From the NCBI GenBank assembly GCA_038526245.1, contig JBCBGZ010000002.1, positions 1-64,000 on the forward strand: 64,000 nucleotides of DNA. Direction: 5' to 3'. Both the position numbers and the translations under genes were made by a program. This DNA is from UBA5336 sp038526245. Its GTDB lineage: Bacteria; Pseudomonadota; Alphaproteobacteria; Caulobacterales; Hyphomonadaceae. This document shows, piece by piece, positions 8,431-16,498 of the stretch (positions are counted from its first letter, which is position 1; each line of letters opens with the position of its first letter). The notes under the pieces were generated by a model, which ran no database searches, was not told where the DNA came from, and saw only the letters and a program-made list of their open reading frames with translations.

Positions 8431-9810
8431 ATGAAACTCGTCAGCGACGACATTCTGGAAGACACCGGCGCCCAAGAGCCGGTATATGGTGCGATTTATC
8501 CCTCGCTGGAGACCGATTTCCAGCTCTCCAATCCGAATTCCTGGACCCGTGGACACCCCTGGGACCTGTACCGGCGGATGCGGGAAGACGCGCCGGTCAT
8601 GTGGTCAAACGCAAGCAAGGGCGTTTCGCGCTACTGGTCCGTTTCGCGCTATGAAGACATCAAGACGGTGGAACTGGCGCCGGAGATTTTCTCCAGCCAG
8701 CGCGGGGGTATCAACCTCGCCGTCCCGCCACGGGCCTATTGGCGCCCGGAAATCCTGATCCGCGCGGCGATGGACAATCTCATCTCCATGGATGAGCCGC
8801 ACCACATGCAGATGCGCATCCAGCAGAAGGACTTCTTCATCCCGGCCTATGTGACGAAGCTGCGCGAAAGCGTGGAGGCAAAGGTCTCGGACTTGTGCGA
8901 TGATCTGGAAGCCAACGGCCCGGTGGTCGATTTCGTGAAAATCTTCTCCAACCAGCTGCCCCTCTTCACCCTGTGCGAGATGCTCGGCGTGGATGAGGCA
9001 GACCGCCAGAAAGTTGTGTACTGGATGCACTATCTGGAGATGGCCAGCCAGTTCATGACCAATCCCATGCGCACCTTCCTGAGCGAGCCGCTCTTCCCGC
9101 TGCGCTTCAAGAAAGTGGTCGAGGAAATGTTTGCCTATGGCGCCAGGGTGATGGCCGACCGGCGGGTGAACCCGCGCGAAGACTTGCTCACCGTGATCGC
9201 CCATTCGAAGCTTGAAGACGAGCTGTTGCCCCAGGAATATCTGGACGGCTCCTGGCTGCTGATCATCTTTGCGGGCAATGATACCACGCGCAATTCCCTG
9301 TCGGGCACGATCAAGCTGATGACGGAATTCCCAGACCAGCGCACCATGGTGCTGTCTGATCCGTCCATGATCCCGCAAATGTCGGAAGAGGCCCTGCGCA
9401 TGGTCTCGCCGGTCAAGCATATGCGGCGCACGGCGCTGGAAGACACCGAGATCAATGGCCAGCGCATCGCAAAGGATGAGAAGGTCGTGATGTGGTATGG
9501 CGCGGGCAACCGCGACCCTGAGGTGTTCCCGAACCCGGACGTGTTCGACATGACCCGCGAGAATGTCTCAAAGCACATCGCCTTCGGCCATGGCATCCAC
9601 AAATGCCTCGGATCGCGCGTGGCGCAGATGCAGCTGCGCGTGGCCTATGAGCAGATCTTCCAGCGCTTCCCCGACATCGCCTTCACCGGCGACATCAAAT
9701 ACGGCCCCAACGCGCTGGTGCACGCCATCTCAAGGCTGAAAGTGAACCTCTACGGCCAAGGCGGCACCCGCCCAACACGCGTGCAGGTGCGGGTACCGGA
9801 AGAGGTCTAA
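8431..9810 (+). CDS. Cytochrome P450
   Basis: A soluble bacterial monooxygenase of 459 residues. The I-helix oxygen-activation motif is AGNDTT (residues 281-286), the ExxR salt bridge of the K-helix is EALR (320-323), and the heme loop is FGHGIHKCLGS with the thiolate ligand Cys-392. The C-terminal pattern (RVAQMQLRVAYEQIFQRFP) resembles the CYP153/CYP125-like group of alkane, terpene or steroid hydroxylases, but the substrate cannot be assigned. No ferredoxin or ferredoxin reductase gene is adjacent, so electrons must come from a partner encoded elsewhere. The start ATG is preceded by GAGGTG at good spacing. The upstream palindrome suggests induction by substrate. Confidence 0.95.
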   Translation: MKLVSDDILEDTGAQEPVYGAIYPSLETDFQLSNPNSWTRGHPWDLYRRMREDAPVMWSNASKGVSRYWSVSRYEDIKTVELAPEIFSSQRGGINLAVPPRAYWRPEILIRAAMDNLISMDEPHHMQMRIQQKDFFIPAYVTKLRESVEAKVSDLCDDLEANGPVVDFVKIFSNQLPLFTLCEMLGVDEADRQKVVYWMHYLEMASQFMTNPMRTFLSEPLFPLRFKKVVEEMFAYGARVMADRRVNPREDLLTVIAHSKLEDELLPQEYLDGSWLLIIFAGNDTTRNSLSGTIKLMTEFPDQRTMVLSDPSMIPQMSEEALRMVSPVKHMRRTALEDTEINGQRIAKDEKVVMWYGAGNRDPEVFPNPDVFDMTRENVSKHIAFGHGIHKCLGSRVAQMQLRVAYEQIFQRFPDIAFTGDIKYGPNALVHAISRLKVNLYGQGGTRPTRVQVRVPEEV

Positions 9811-10115
9811 GGCCTGTTCCTAGGGACGGGACCTGAGCATTGGAGGGCAACCTTTGGCCCTCACTTGCCGTAGGGCATTGTTTGTATGAGCGTATTTTTC
9901 AGATTCATAGCGACCATTCAGCAAACCGAGTGCTTTTAGGCGGGCTTGGCGAAGTTCTTGAGAGCCAAATCTAAAGCAAGACCCCGAAGAGTTAGGGGCG
10001 CTAAAGGACTTTTGGTTCATCGAACAGAAGTCGACTATGATCCTGAGGTCACCGCAATCGAGTCAAAGGTGTCTCGGTTCATGGCTTGCGAAGATTGGTC
10101 CTCGTTCTACGGGCA
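9811..10115. other. 305-base intergenic stretch, no supported gene
   Basis: This lies between the convergent P450 and amidase genes. It is visibly more AT-rich than its surroundings. There is a 6-bp hairpin (GAGGGC/GCCCTC, near 9843-9862) that could end the P450 transcript, without a U-tract. A 66-codon minus-strand frame (9820-10020) and a plus-strand frame that runs into the amidase both lack a convincing ribosome site or recognisable product. Confidence 0.4.
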
Positions 10116-11747
10116 TCAATCCTCGCTTGGGTATCTTTCTAATGCGGTCGCTAGTTCGGGGCGGGCATCGGAACTGGCGAGATAAAGCGGGTCAATCCGA
10201 TGACGTGTAGCCTGTTCATAAGCGAATGCGAAAGACAGAACGCGTGCGTCCTGATCTTTTCCGCCGATGAATGAAAGGCCAATGGGCAGACCATGTACCG
10301 CCCCCATTGGAACCGTTGCGTGGGGATAACCCGCCCTTACCGCCATGCTGCCAGCGCCGGCCCAACTTGGCCAAACGTCACCATTTACTGGATCTATTCG
10401 TGGCGCCAGGACCCCCGAAGGCGAGACTAGGATGTCGACTTCATAATCGGCCATGAGGCGGTCGATACCATTCTCGCGGCTCGCGCGAAGGATATCCGCC
10501 AGAGCTGTTTGGTAGGCTTCATCTGTCAGGTCACCATGGGCATCTGATTGTTCAAATATGCCCTGATCGAACAGGACAAGTTCGACATCAGCGTGGTCAT
10601 TGTTGAATTCAATCAACTCAACGAGGCTGGTGATGGGCACCGACGTCGGCAATGTGGCAAGGTATGCATTTAGCGTCGCTTTGAACTCGTACTTGAGAAC
10701 GTCAAAACCCTTCCGGCCGATGCCCTCGATGCCAGGGTCGTGGTTTTCGATATCGACAAGGACGGCGCCGGCAGTCGCCATGTCCTCCAGAGCATTTTCA
10801 AACGCTGCATTGATGTCGGCGTTGTTGTTGAGGGAGTAGCGAAGCACACCAATACGCGCGCCCTCGAGCGCCGTTTGATCGAGTGCGGCGACATAATCGG
10901 TGCGGGCGTCTCCACTCGCCATTGCTGTAAGCATCATGGCTGCACCAGTGACGGTTTTCGTCATGGGGCCGGCCGTGTCCTGGGTCGATGAAATTGGAAT
11001 GATCAGGTCTTGTGAGACCAGCCCGACTGTGGGCTTGAACCCGACAATACCATTTACGTTCGAAGGACAAATAATGGAGCCATTTGTCTCGGTACCGACG
11101 GTTCCGGCGGCCAGGGACGCTGCCATTGCGGCGCCCGATCCTGAGCTGGACCCACAGGGGTTCCGATCAAGAATGTGTGGGTTCTTGACCTGCCCACCAA
11201 GAGCGGACCAACCGCTCATTGAATTTGTGGATCGAAAGTTTGCCCATTGGCTGAGATTGGTCTTGCCGAGAATGATGGCGCCCTCTCGGCGCAAACCTTC
11301 GACCAGGGGAGAATCTCGTCCTGTGACGTTGTCTTTCAGGGCCAAAGCACCTGCAGTCGTAGGCATATTGTCTTTGGACTCTATGTTATCCTTCAACAGA
11401 ATCGGAACGCCATGGAGAAGGCCAAGCGGCTCTCCCGCGTTACGTGCAGCATCGGCAGCCCGGGCATCGGCAAGTGCGTCCGGGTTTATCGTCAAGACTG
11501 CGCGCAATGTCGGACCATTTCTGTCGACAGCCTCGATGCGATCCAGATAGGCTTGGACAAGCGCTTCGGATGTGATTTCGCCCGCTTGCAAGGCAGCCGC
11601 TTGTTCTGGCAGCGTTTGACCGATCCATCCGGTCGCCTCGAAGTTCTCAACTGTCGCGGCAGGCGGGGCTTCGCCTGAAATGGTATCCGTTGTGGGGCTG
11701 CAGGCCGACAGAAGCCCGATAGTCAAAATGGCCAGGCTATTTCGCAT
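10116..11747 (-). CDS. Amidase-signature hydrolase, lipoprotein
   Basis: Hydrolyses a C-N amide bond with a Ser-cisSer-Lys triad. Lys-119 lies in GVPILLKDN, the cis-serine in CGSSSGSGAA (residues 198-207), and the nucleophile is expected at Ser-224 in GTETNGSIICPS, where the family more often has TGGS. The 543-residue length and the C-terminal block AGYPHATVPMG...GLPIGLSFIGG fit the family (GatA/peptide amidase-like). An N-terminal lipobox (IGLLSAC) places it on a membrane facing the periplasm, so it is not the tRNA amidotransferase subunit. It is 50 bases downstream of the DUF917 lipoprotein gene and presumably in one operon with it, suggesting joint processing of an imported amide, peptide or cyclic imide. 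Confidence 0.92.
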   Translation of the reverse strand: MRNSLAILTIGLLSACSPTTDTISGEAPPAATVENFEATGWIGQTLPEQAAALQAGEITSEALVQAYLDRIEAVDRNGPTLRAVLTINPDALADARAADAARNAGEPLGLLHGVPILLKDNIESKDNMPTTAGALALKDNVTGRDSPLVEGLRREGAIILGKTNLSQWANFRSTNSMSGWSALGGQVKNPHILDRNPCGSSSGSGAAMAASLAAGTVGTETNGSIICPSNVNGIVGFKPTVGLVSQDLIIPISSTQDTAGPMTKTVTGAAMMLTAMASGDARTDYVAALDQTALEGARIGVLRYSLNNNADINAAFENALEDMATAGAVLVDIENHDPGIEGIGRKGFDVLKYEFKATLNAYLATLPTSVPITSLVELIEFNNDHADVELVLFDQGIFEQSDAHGDLTDEAYQTALADILRASRENGIDRLMADYEVDILVSPSGVLAPRIDPVNGDVWPSWAGAGSMAVRAGYPHATVPMGAVHGLPIGLSFIGGKDQDARVLSFAFAYEQATRHRIDPLYLASSDARPELATALERYPSED

Positions 11748-11797
11748 TGTGGCTCTCCCGATAAGTCTTGATGTGATGCATTCAGCGCTCTGCGGTG

Positions 11798-13015
11798 CTA
11801 CTCCGCGCTCGCCTTGGACTGGAGCACCTCAATTGGAATGAAATCGAAATCAAAGCCGAAGTGGCGAGGCCCGATCAGCTCAATTCCCTTCTCACTGCGC
11901 CATTGCTCGGGCGCGGGAACGCCGACAAAGGCGACTTTTTCCCCAACCACATATCCGCCATAGCCAACGCCGAGGGTCGAGTGCCCGGTGTCTGGATCAA
12001 GATTATAGATATAGTCGGGCGATACGGCGTTCAGTTCCCCGTCCAGCCAGCCGACAATGTTCTCGTTTTTCACGAACACGCGATAGGAGCGTCCTGCATA
12101 TTCGCCGACGCCGTCAAACTCGGCCTCGACCCAGTTGAAGCCCCGGTCTCCTTTGTCTTCAGCGCGGCGCACAACCCCTTCGAAGAGTTTGTAACCACCG
12201 GAGACCGCGACCAGGGCATCAATCGGGTCTTCTCCGCGTTCAACGGCCTGCCGAACGGTGCGACCGTAGAGTTCAGCTTCCGACAAATTGTCTCTCAGGA
12301 CGCCGCGTTCCAGATCGGTCCCTGACATAGGGGTCATCGTAATCGTGGCGTCTCCGCCGCTTGCGACCGCGATCGCGCGGCTGAGATCTTCGACGCGGTA
12401 TTCGTCGATGGCATGGCGGATGATGATCTCATCGCCCCAAGGCGTTATGATCGCTGTTGGCACCGATGCAATGCCATTGATCCACGGGATAGACTGTTGG
12501 ACTTCAGGCACGGCGCGGCCCGTAATGCCGCCGTCCAGCGTTGGAAGGCCCATTTCTGCTGCGAGCAATAGCGCTGTTGCCGTGGCCCCGGCCGCTTCTG
12601 ATCGCACCAGCGCTGTCACGTCCTGTCCGGCATAGTCACTAAACAGGTTGAGGACCCGGCGTCTTGGGTCGTCAATGGTCTCCAGTCCCTGTTCGCTCGT
12701 CCGGTCGATGACGTATTGCCAGGGCCCACCGCCCCCAATGCCCTGCACAGCCACCACCAGTCCGTCATCGGGAATGGCATCGACGGGGATCGTCGTGAAC
12801 ACTTTGCCTTCAGCAAGGGCGGCCTGAACCTCTTCGATCGAGCCTGACGGGTCACAGTTGCGCGTCGACTGTATGCAAGACCCGATGAGGATATCGATCA
12901 GGTTTTGCTCGTTCAGCACGCGCACATTTGGATTCGTTGTCGAAGAGGTGCACGCAGCGAGGAGGGTCGCGACCAACACCATGGTGCATTTGCGCACCAA
13001 AGCACTCAATTTCAT
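11798..13015 (-). CDS. DUF917-family protein, lipoprotein
   Basis: The 405-residue protein resembles the DUF917 family, whose members sit beside hydantoinase/oxoprolinase genes and include S-methyl-thiohydantoin desulfurases. Typical blocks are VVAVQGIGGGGPWQYV near the N-terminus, LPTLDGGITGRAVPEVQQS (the D-G-D/G-x-x-GRA-x-PE region) and WGDEIIIRHAIDEYRVEDLSRAIAVASGG. Unusually it starts with a lipoprotein signal (VLVATLLAACTSS), so it should act in the periplasm, while characterised relatives are cytosolic. The ATG at 13015 has GGAGGAGAA six bases upstream; an in-frame extension to 13120 lacks this. Its neighbours (downstream amidase, divergent TonB receptor) suggest hydrolysis of an imported amide or hydantoin-like compound; that is inference. 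Confidence 0.8.
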   Translation of the reverse strand: MKLSALVRKCTMVLVATLLAACTSSTTNPNVRVLNEQNLIDILIGSCIQSTRNCDPSGSIEEVQAALAEGKVFTTIPVDAIPDDGLVVAVQGIGGGGPWQYVIDRTSEQGLETIDDPRRRVLNLFSDYAGQDVTALVRSEAAGATATALLLAAEMGLPTLDGGITGRAVPEVQQSIPWINGIASVPTAIITPWGDEIIIRHAIDEYRVEDLSRAIAVASGGDATITMTPMSGTDLERGVLRDNLSEAELYGRTVRQAVERGEDPIDALVAVSGGYKLFEGVVRRAEDKGDRGFNWVEAEFDGVGEYAGRSYRVFVKNENIVGWLDGELNAVSPDYIYNLDPDTGHSTLGVGYGGYVVGEKVAFVGVPAPEQWRSEKGIELIGPRHFGFDFDFIPIEVLQSKASAE

Positions 13016-13143
13016 CGTGTTCTCCTCCCAAACCACAACAGCTATTGCCGCTTTTATAGACTGATCCATACACGACGTGCCGATTCGAAAAAGACAGGGG
13101 ACAATCGCGCGCCTCTTCAAAGCTTAGATAGCTCGATACAAAA

Positions 13144-13206
13144 CTAGGCAGTGCAGATGGGATTTTAGGCAGTTTGCCAAGCCGCTGCGAAAAACGGACT
13201 GCCTAG
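13144..13206. promoter_or_regulatory. Three YTAGGCAGT boxes in the divergent DUF917/TonB-receptor promoter region
   Basis: CTAGGCAGT occurs at 13144-13152, TTAGGCAGT at 13165-13173 (exactly 21 bases, two helical turns, later), and the inverted copy ACTGCCTAG at 13198-13206. The outer pair forms a perfect 9-bp inverted repeat. They lie about 79-141 bases before the receptor start and 129-191 before the DUF917 start, a natural place for an operator serving both directions. Confidence 0.55.
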
Positions 13207-13284
13207 CAGCACGGCAATTGACAGGTGGACGGAGTTTGGTCGCGATAGCGGAGGGTGAATAATCTGTTAGTCAGGGGTTTGACT

Positions 13285-16200
13285 ATGAAGCGTACCTTGA
13301 GGGGCCGGTTTGGCCAAAAGTATCTTTTTGCAGGTGTTAGTGCTGCAGTGTTGAGCGTCGCCTTGCCGCTCTCGACGATGGCCCAGGAAACCACAGATGA
13401 AGAGAGTGTCCAGGAAACCATCACGGTTACAGGGTCACGCATTCCAACCGATCCCAACCTGACATCGTCCACGCCGGTGCAGTCCCTGAGCAGCGATGAT
13501 TTCACGCTCTCTGGCGAACTGAACCTTGCAGATGTGGTGAATGACATCCCGGCGCTTGTGTCCTCGCTGACGGCGGAAAACTCGGTAACCGGGGCGAATG
13601 CGTTGAACCTGCGTGGGCTGGGGTCGGATCGGACCCTGACCTTGGTGAACGGACGACGCCACGTGGCTGGCTTCCGGGGCAGCCAGGCCGTTGATGTCGG
13701 TTCTATTCCGCGCGCTTTGGTTGAACGGGTCGAGGTGACCACGGGCGGCGCGTCGGCTGTGTACGGTGCAGACGCCGTGACCGGCGTTGTGAACTTCATC
13801 CTGAAGGATGATTTCGAAGGCTTTCAGCTCGACGCCCGCGGCGGTGTGTCGGGTGAAGGCGACGCCGAAAACTTCGCCATCGACGCGCTTTACGGCCAGA
13901 ACTATGCGGACGGACGCGGCAATCTAGTGTTTGCCTTCAGCTTTGAAGACGACTCTCAACTCACCCATGGCGACCGCGACTGGTCGCGAGACAATGGCAT
14001 TGCGTCGGTTGAGCCGCGCGCCAATCCGGACGCTCTTACCGATCCCAACGCGCCGCCACAGGCCGTTATTGAAGACCCACGTTTCTGGCTGACGTCTCGC
14101 GAGGGCTCGATTGCGCCGACGTTTGGCGGTAGGGACGTGGTCTACGTCGACATCAACGGCAACGGGATCGCAGACTGCCAGGAATCTGAAGGTGGCCGCG
14201 TTGGTTTTCTTGCCGGGTGCTGGTTGACCAACCCGGATGGGTCCGTGCGGGTGAACCAGGATGGCGTCGTGTTGAACGGCCTGTGGGGGACAGGTGGCGA
14301 CGGTGTGCCCATCAACGAGAATGTCGACACGCTGTTTCCGGAAACGGACAAGATCGTTCTGAACTTCAACACGACCTACGATGTGTCAGACACGGTAGGG
14401 CTGTTTTTCGAAGGCAAGTATGTCAACGCCCGTTCGGAGACCTTCAACGCGCAGGACACCTTCTACGACACGCTGTTTATCCTGCCTGATAACCCTTTCA
14501 TTCCGAGTGAATTGACGCCGGTCACAGACATAACGGATGGCTTGCTACTCACCCAGGACCCGATTGATTTCAGCGATAACAATCCCTCGAAGTTCACGCG
14601 CGAAACATGGCGTTTTGTGGGGGGCGTTGATTGGGAGTTCGCCGAGGGACATTTCGCTGAATTTTCCGCAAACTATGGTCGCTTCAAGAACACGTCACGG
14701 GAAACAGGTCTGTACCTCGACCGTGTATTTGCCGCCATTGACGCGGTGGAAGCACCGGACGGAAGCATCGTGTGTCGCTCGGACCTCGATCCAACGGCGG
14801 CCTACGAAATCGATTACTTCACGGCAGGCAATGGCTATGCCGACGGTGGTTTCTCCTCGGATCGCTACTACTCCTTCACACCGGGCGACGGGCAGTGTCA
14901 GCCGCTCAACCCATTCGGTCGAAACTCGGTCAGCCCGGAAGCTCAGGACTTCATTACGTCCAATCTTGAAGACGTATTGGTCGTCGAACAACTGGTGATC
15001 TCCGCGATCGCCACGGGCGACTTCGATGTGCTTGACAGTCTCCTGGATGGGCCAGTCGGCTATGCTGCTGGCATTGAGTACCGAGAAGAGTCCAGTGACA
15101 ATCAACTCGATCCGCTCACGCTTGGCATACTTCCTGAGGGAACCTCCTTCACGCCGGGCATTCAGGTCAGTGAAGTCGATCCATTCCTGTTTTCCTTCAC
15201 TGACATCGACAACTCACAGCAGTTCAACACCGAAGGCAGCTATGAAGTCTATGACATCTTCACGGAGATCCGCCTGCCAATATTCAGAGACCGTCCGTTC
15301 GCAAAGGAACTGACCCTGGACGGTGCGGTTCGGCTGGCAGACTACTCCACACTTGGCGAAGCCACGACCTGGAAAATTGGTGGCACGTGGGCCCCGGTGT
15401 CTGACTTGAGCTTCCGGGCGACGGTCTCCGAAGCGGTGCGCGCGCCGAACATCTCTGAATTGTTCGACCCGCCCCTTCCAATCACCGTTGCAGCGACCGC
15501 GGACATTTGTGACGCTGACCAAATCGGTGGCGGCACCCAGTTCCGTGAAGAGAACTGCGTGGCGGGCCTTCGGGCTGCTGGCGTTGCCGAAGCAGACATC
15601 TTTGATGCAGACGGCAATTTTTCGTTCGCCAACCCGTTGACGGGCCGGTTCACCGGCGTTGAGGGGGGCAATCCTAACCTTGACGCAGAAACAGCCGAGA
15701 CCCTCACAGTTGGCGCGGTCTTCCAACCGAGTTTCTTTGAAGGCTTTTCGCTGACGGTTGACTACTGGGACGTGGAAATCGAGCAAGGGATCGACTCGGT
15801 TACCGGCAGCAACACGATCATCAACTGCTACGATGCCGACAATAGCGGTGGCGATCTGTCTTCGAACGACTTCTGTAACCGCATCACCCGCCGGACCGAT
15901 GGCGGCATCGGCAACGTCGATCTTCAGCTTATAAATTTCGCAGGGCTTGAAGCCAGCGGTATCGACTTCTCGGTAAACTACTCGTTCGACGTTGGCGAAA
16001 ACACATTTGGTGCAAGCCTTGTCGGGTCAAAGCAGGAGTCCCTGGACCTGATCTCAGGGGACTCGCCAGAGGATGTTGATACCGAACTGCGCGAAATTCA
16101 GATCCCGGAATACTCTGGTAACCTGACACTCTCATGGGATCGGGGACCCTTCAGCGCCGCGCTGCAGACCACCTATCAGAGTGAACAAGCTGTCGATGAG

Positions 16201-16431
16201 ATCGAAGTGGTCGCCGGGATCAATGGCCGTAGCCCGCTTTACGGCGACGACGGCTTCTTCGACGAAGTCTACATCTTCGATGCAAATGCCAGCTATGAGT
16301 TCAGCGATCAGCTGACCTTCTATGGCGGCGTCAACAACATTGCAGATGAAGAACCCTATGCCACGGAGACCGCCTGGCCGGTTGGTCCGCGCGGTCGGTT
16401 CTTCTTCTTCGGTTTGACGTATACGCAATAG
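13285..16431 (+). CDS. TonB-dependent outer-membrane receptor, 1048 aa
   Basis: Imports a substrate across the outer membrane using TonB energy. A signal peptide (YLFAGVSAAVLSVALPLSTMAQ) is followed by a TonB-box-like ETITVTGSRIP, a plug domain (LNLRGLGSDRTLTLVNGRR, VERVEVTTGGASAVYGADAVTGVVNFIL) and a 22-strand barrel ending in Phe-rich GRFFFFGLTYTQ. Its length is typical of the large Sphingomonas/Caulobacter receptors for sugars, peptides or amides. I chose the ATG at 13285 because AGGGGT precedes it and the signal peptide follows directly; a TTG- or GTG-type start at 13255 is less likely. Immediately downstream, after a hairpin, lies a TPR-sulfotransferase, a recurrent partner of such receptors. 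The divergent amidase and DUF917 lipoproteins are probable processing enzymes for its ligand. Confidence 0.93.
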   Translation: MKRTLRGRFGQKYLFAGVSAAVLSVALPLSTMAQETTDEESVQETITVTGSRIPTDPNLTSSTPVQSLSSDDFTLSGELNLADVVNDIPALVSSLTAENSVTGANALNLRGLGSDRTLTLVNGRRHVAGFRGSQAVDVGSIPRALVERVEVTTGGASAVYGADAVTGVVNFILKDDFEGFQLDARGGVSGEGDAENFAIDALYGQNYADGRGNLVFAFSFEDDSQLTHGDRDWSRDNGIASVEPRANPDALTDPNAPPQAVIEDPRFWLTSREGSIAPTFGGRDVVYVDINGNGIADCQESEGGRVGFLAGCWLTNPDGSVRVNQDGVVLNGLWGTGGDGVPINENVDTLFPETDKIVLNFNTTYDVSDTVGLFFEGKYVNARSETFNAQDTFYDTLFILPDNPFIPSELTPVTDITDGLLLTQDPIDFSDNNPSKFTRETWRFVGGVDWEFAEGHFAEFSANYGRFKNTSRETGLYLDRVFAAIDAVEAPDGSIVCRSDLDPTAAYEIDYFTAGNGYADGGFSSDRYYSFTPGDGQCQPLNPFGRNSVSPEAQDFITSNLEDVLVVEQLVISAIATGDFDVLDSLLDGPVGYAAGIEYREESSDNQLDPLTLGILPEGTSFTPGIQVSEVDPFLFSFTDIDNSQQFNTEGSYEVYDIFTEIRLPIFRDRPFAKELTLDGAVRLADYSTLGEATTWKIGGTWAPVSDLSFRATVSEAVRAPNISELFDPPLPITVAATADICDADQIGGGTQFREENCVAGLRAAGVAEADIFDADGNFSFANPLTGRFTGVEGGNPNLDAETAETLTVGAVFQPSFFEGFSLTVDYWDVEIEQGIDSVTGSNTIINCYDADNSGGDLSSNDFCNRITRRTDGGIGNVDLQLINFAGLEASGIDFSVNYSFDVGENTFGASLVGSKQESLDLISGDSPEDVDTELREIQIPEYSGNLTLSWDRGPFSAALQTTYQSEQAVDEIEVVAGINGRSPLYGDDGFFDEVYIFDANASYEFSDQLTFYGGVNNIADEEPYATETAWPVGPRGRFFFFGLTYTQ

Positions 16432-16454
16432 ATCACCTGATCCGAGGACCTTGG

Positions 16455-16480
16455 AATGCGGGGGCGAAAGTCCCCGCATT
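16455..16480 (+). terminator. Hairpin with GAAA loop between receptor and sulfotransferase genes
   Basis: AATGCGGGG (16455-16463) pairs with CCCCGCATT (16472-16480). Inside, a G-T wobble and a C-G pair close a GAAA tetraloop, and TTCTTGTT follows. It resembles an intrinsic terminator, or an intra-operon processing/attenuation hairpin that lowers expression of the sulfotransferase relative to the receptor. Confidence 0.65.
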
Positions 16481-16498
16481 TCTTGTTAGAGCGCCACG

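Noticed and set aside
9820..10020. 66-codon minus-strand frame as a small gene
   Set aside because: Lacks a good ribosome site, lies in AT-richer intergenic DNA and resembles no family; probably a chance frame.
10116..11747. Glutamyl-tRNA amidotransferase subunit A
   Set aside because: The lipoprotein signal and lack of gatB/gatC neighbours point to a periplasmic amidase.
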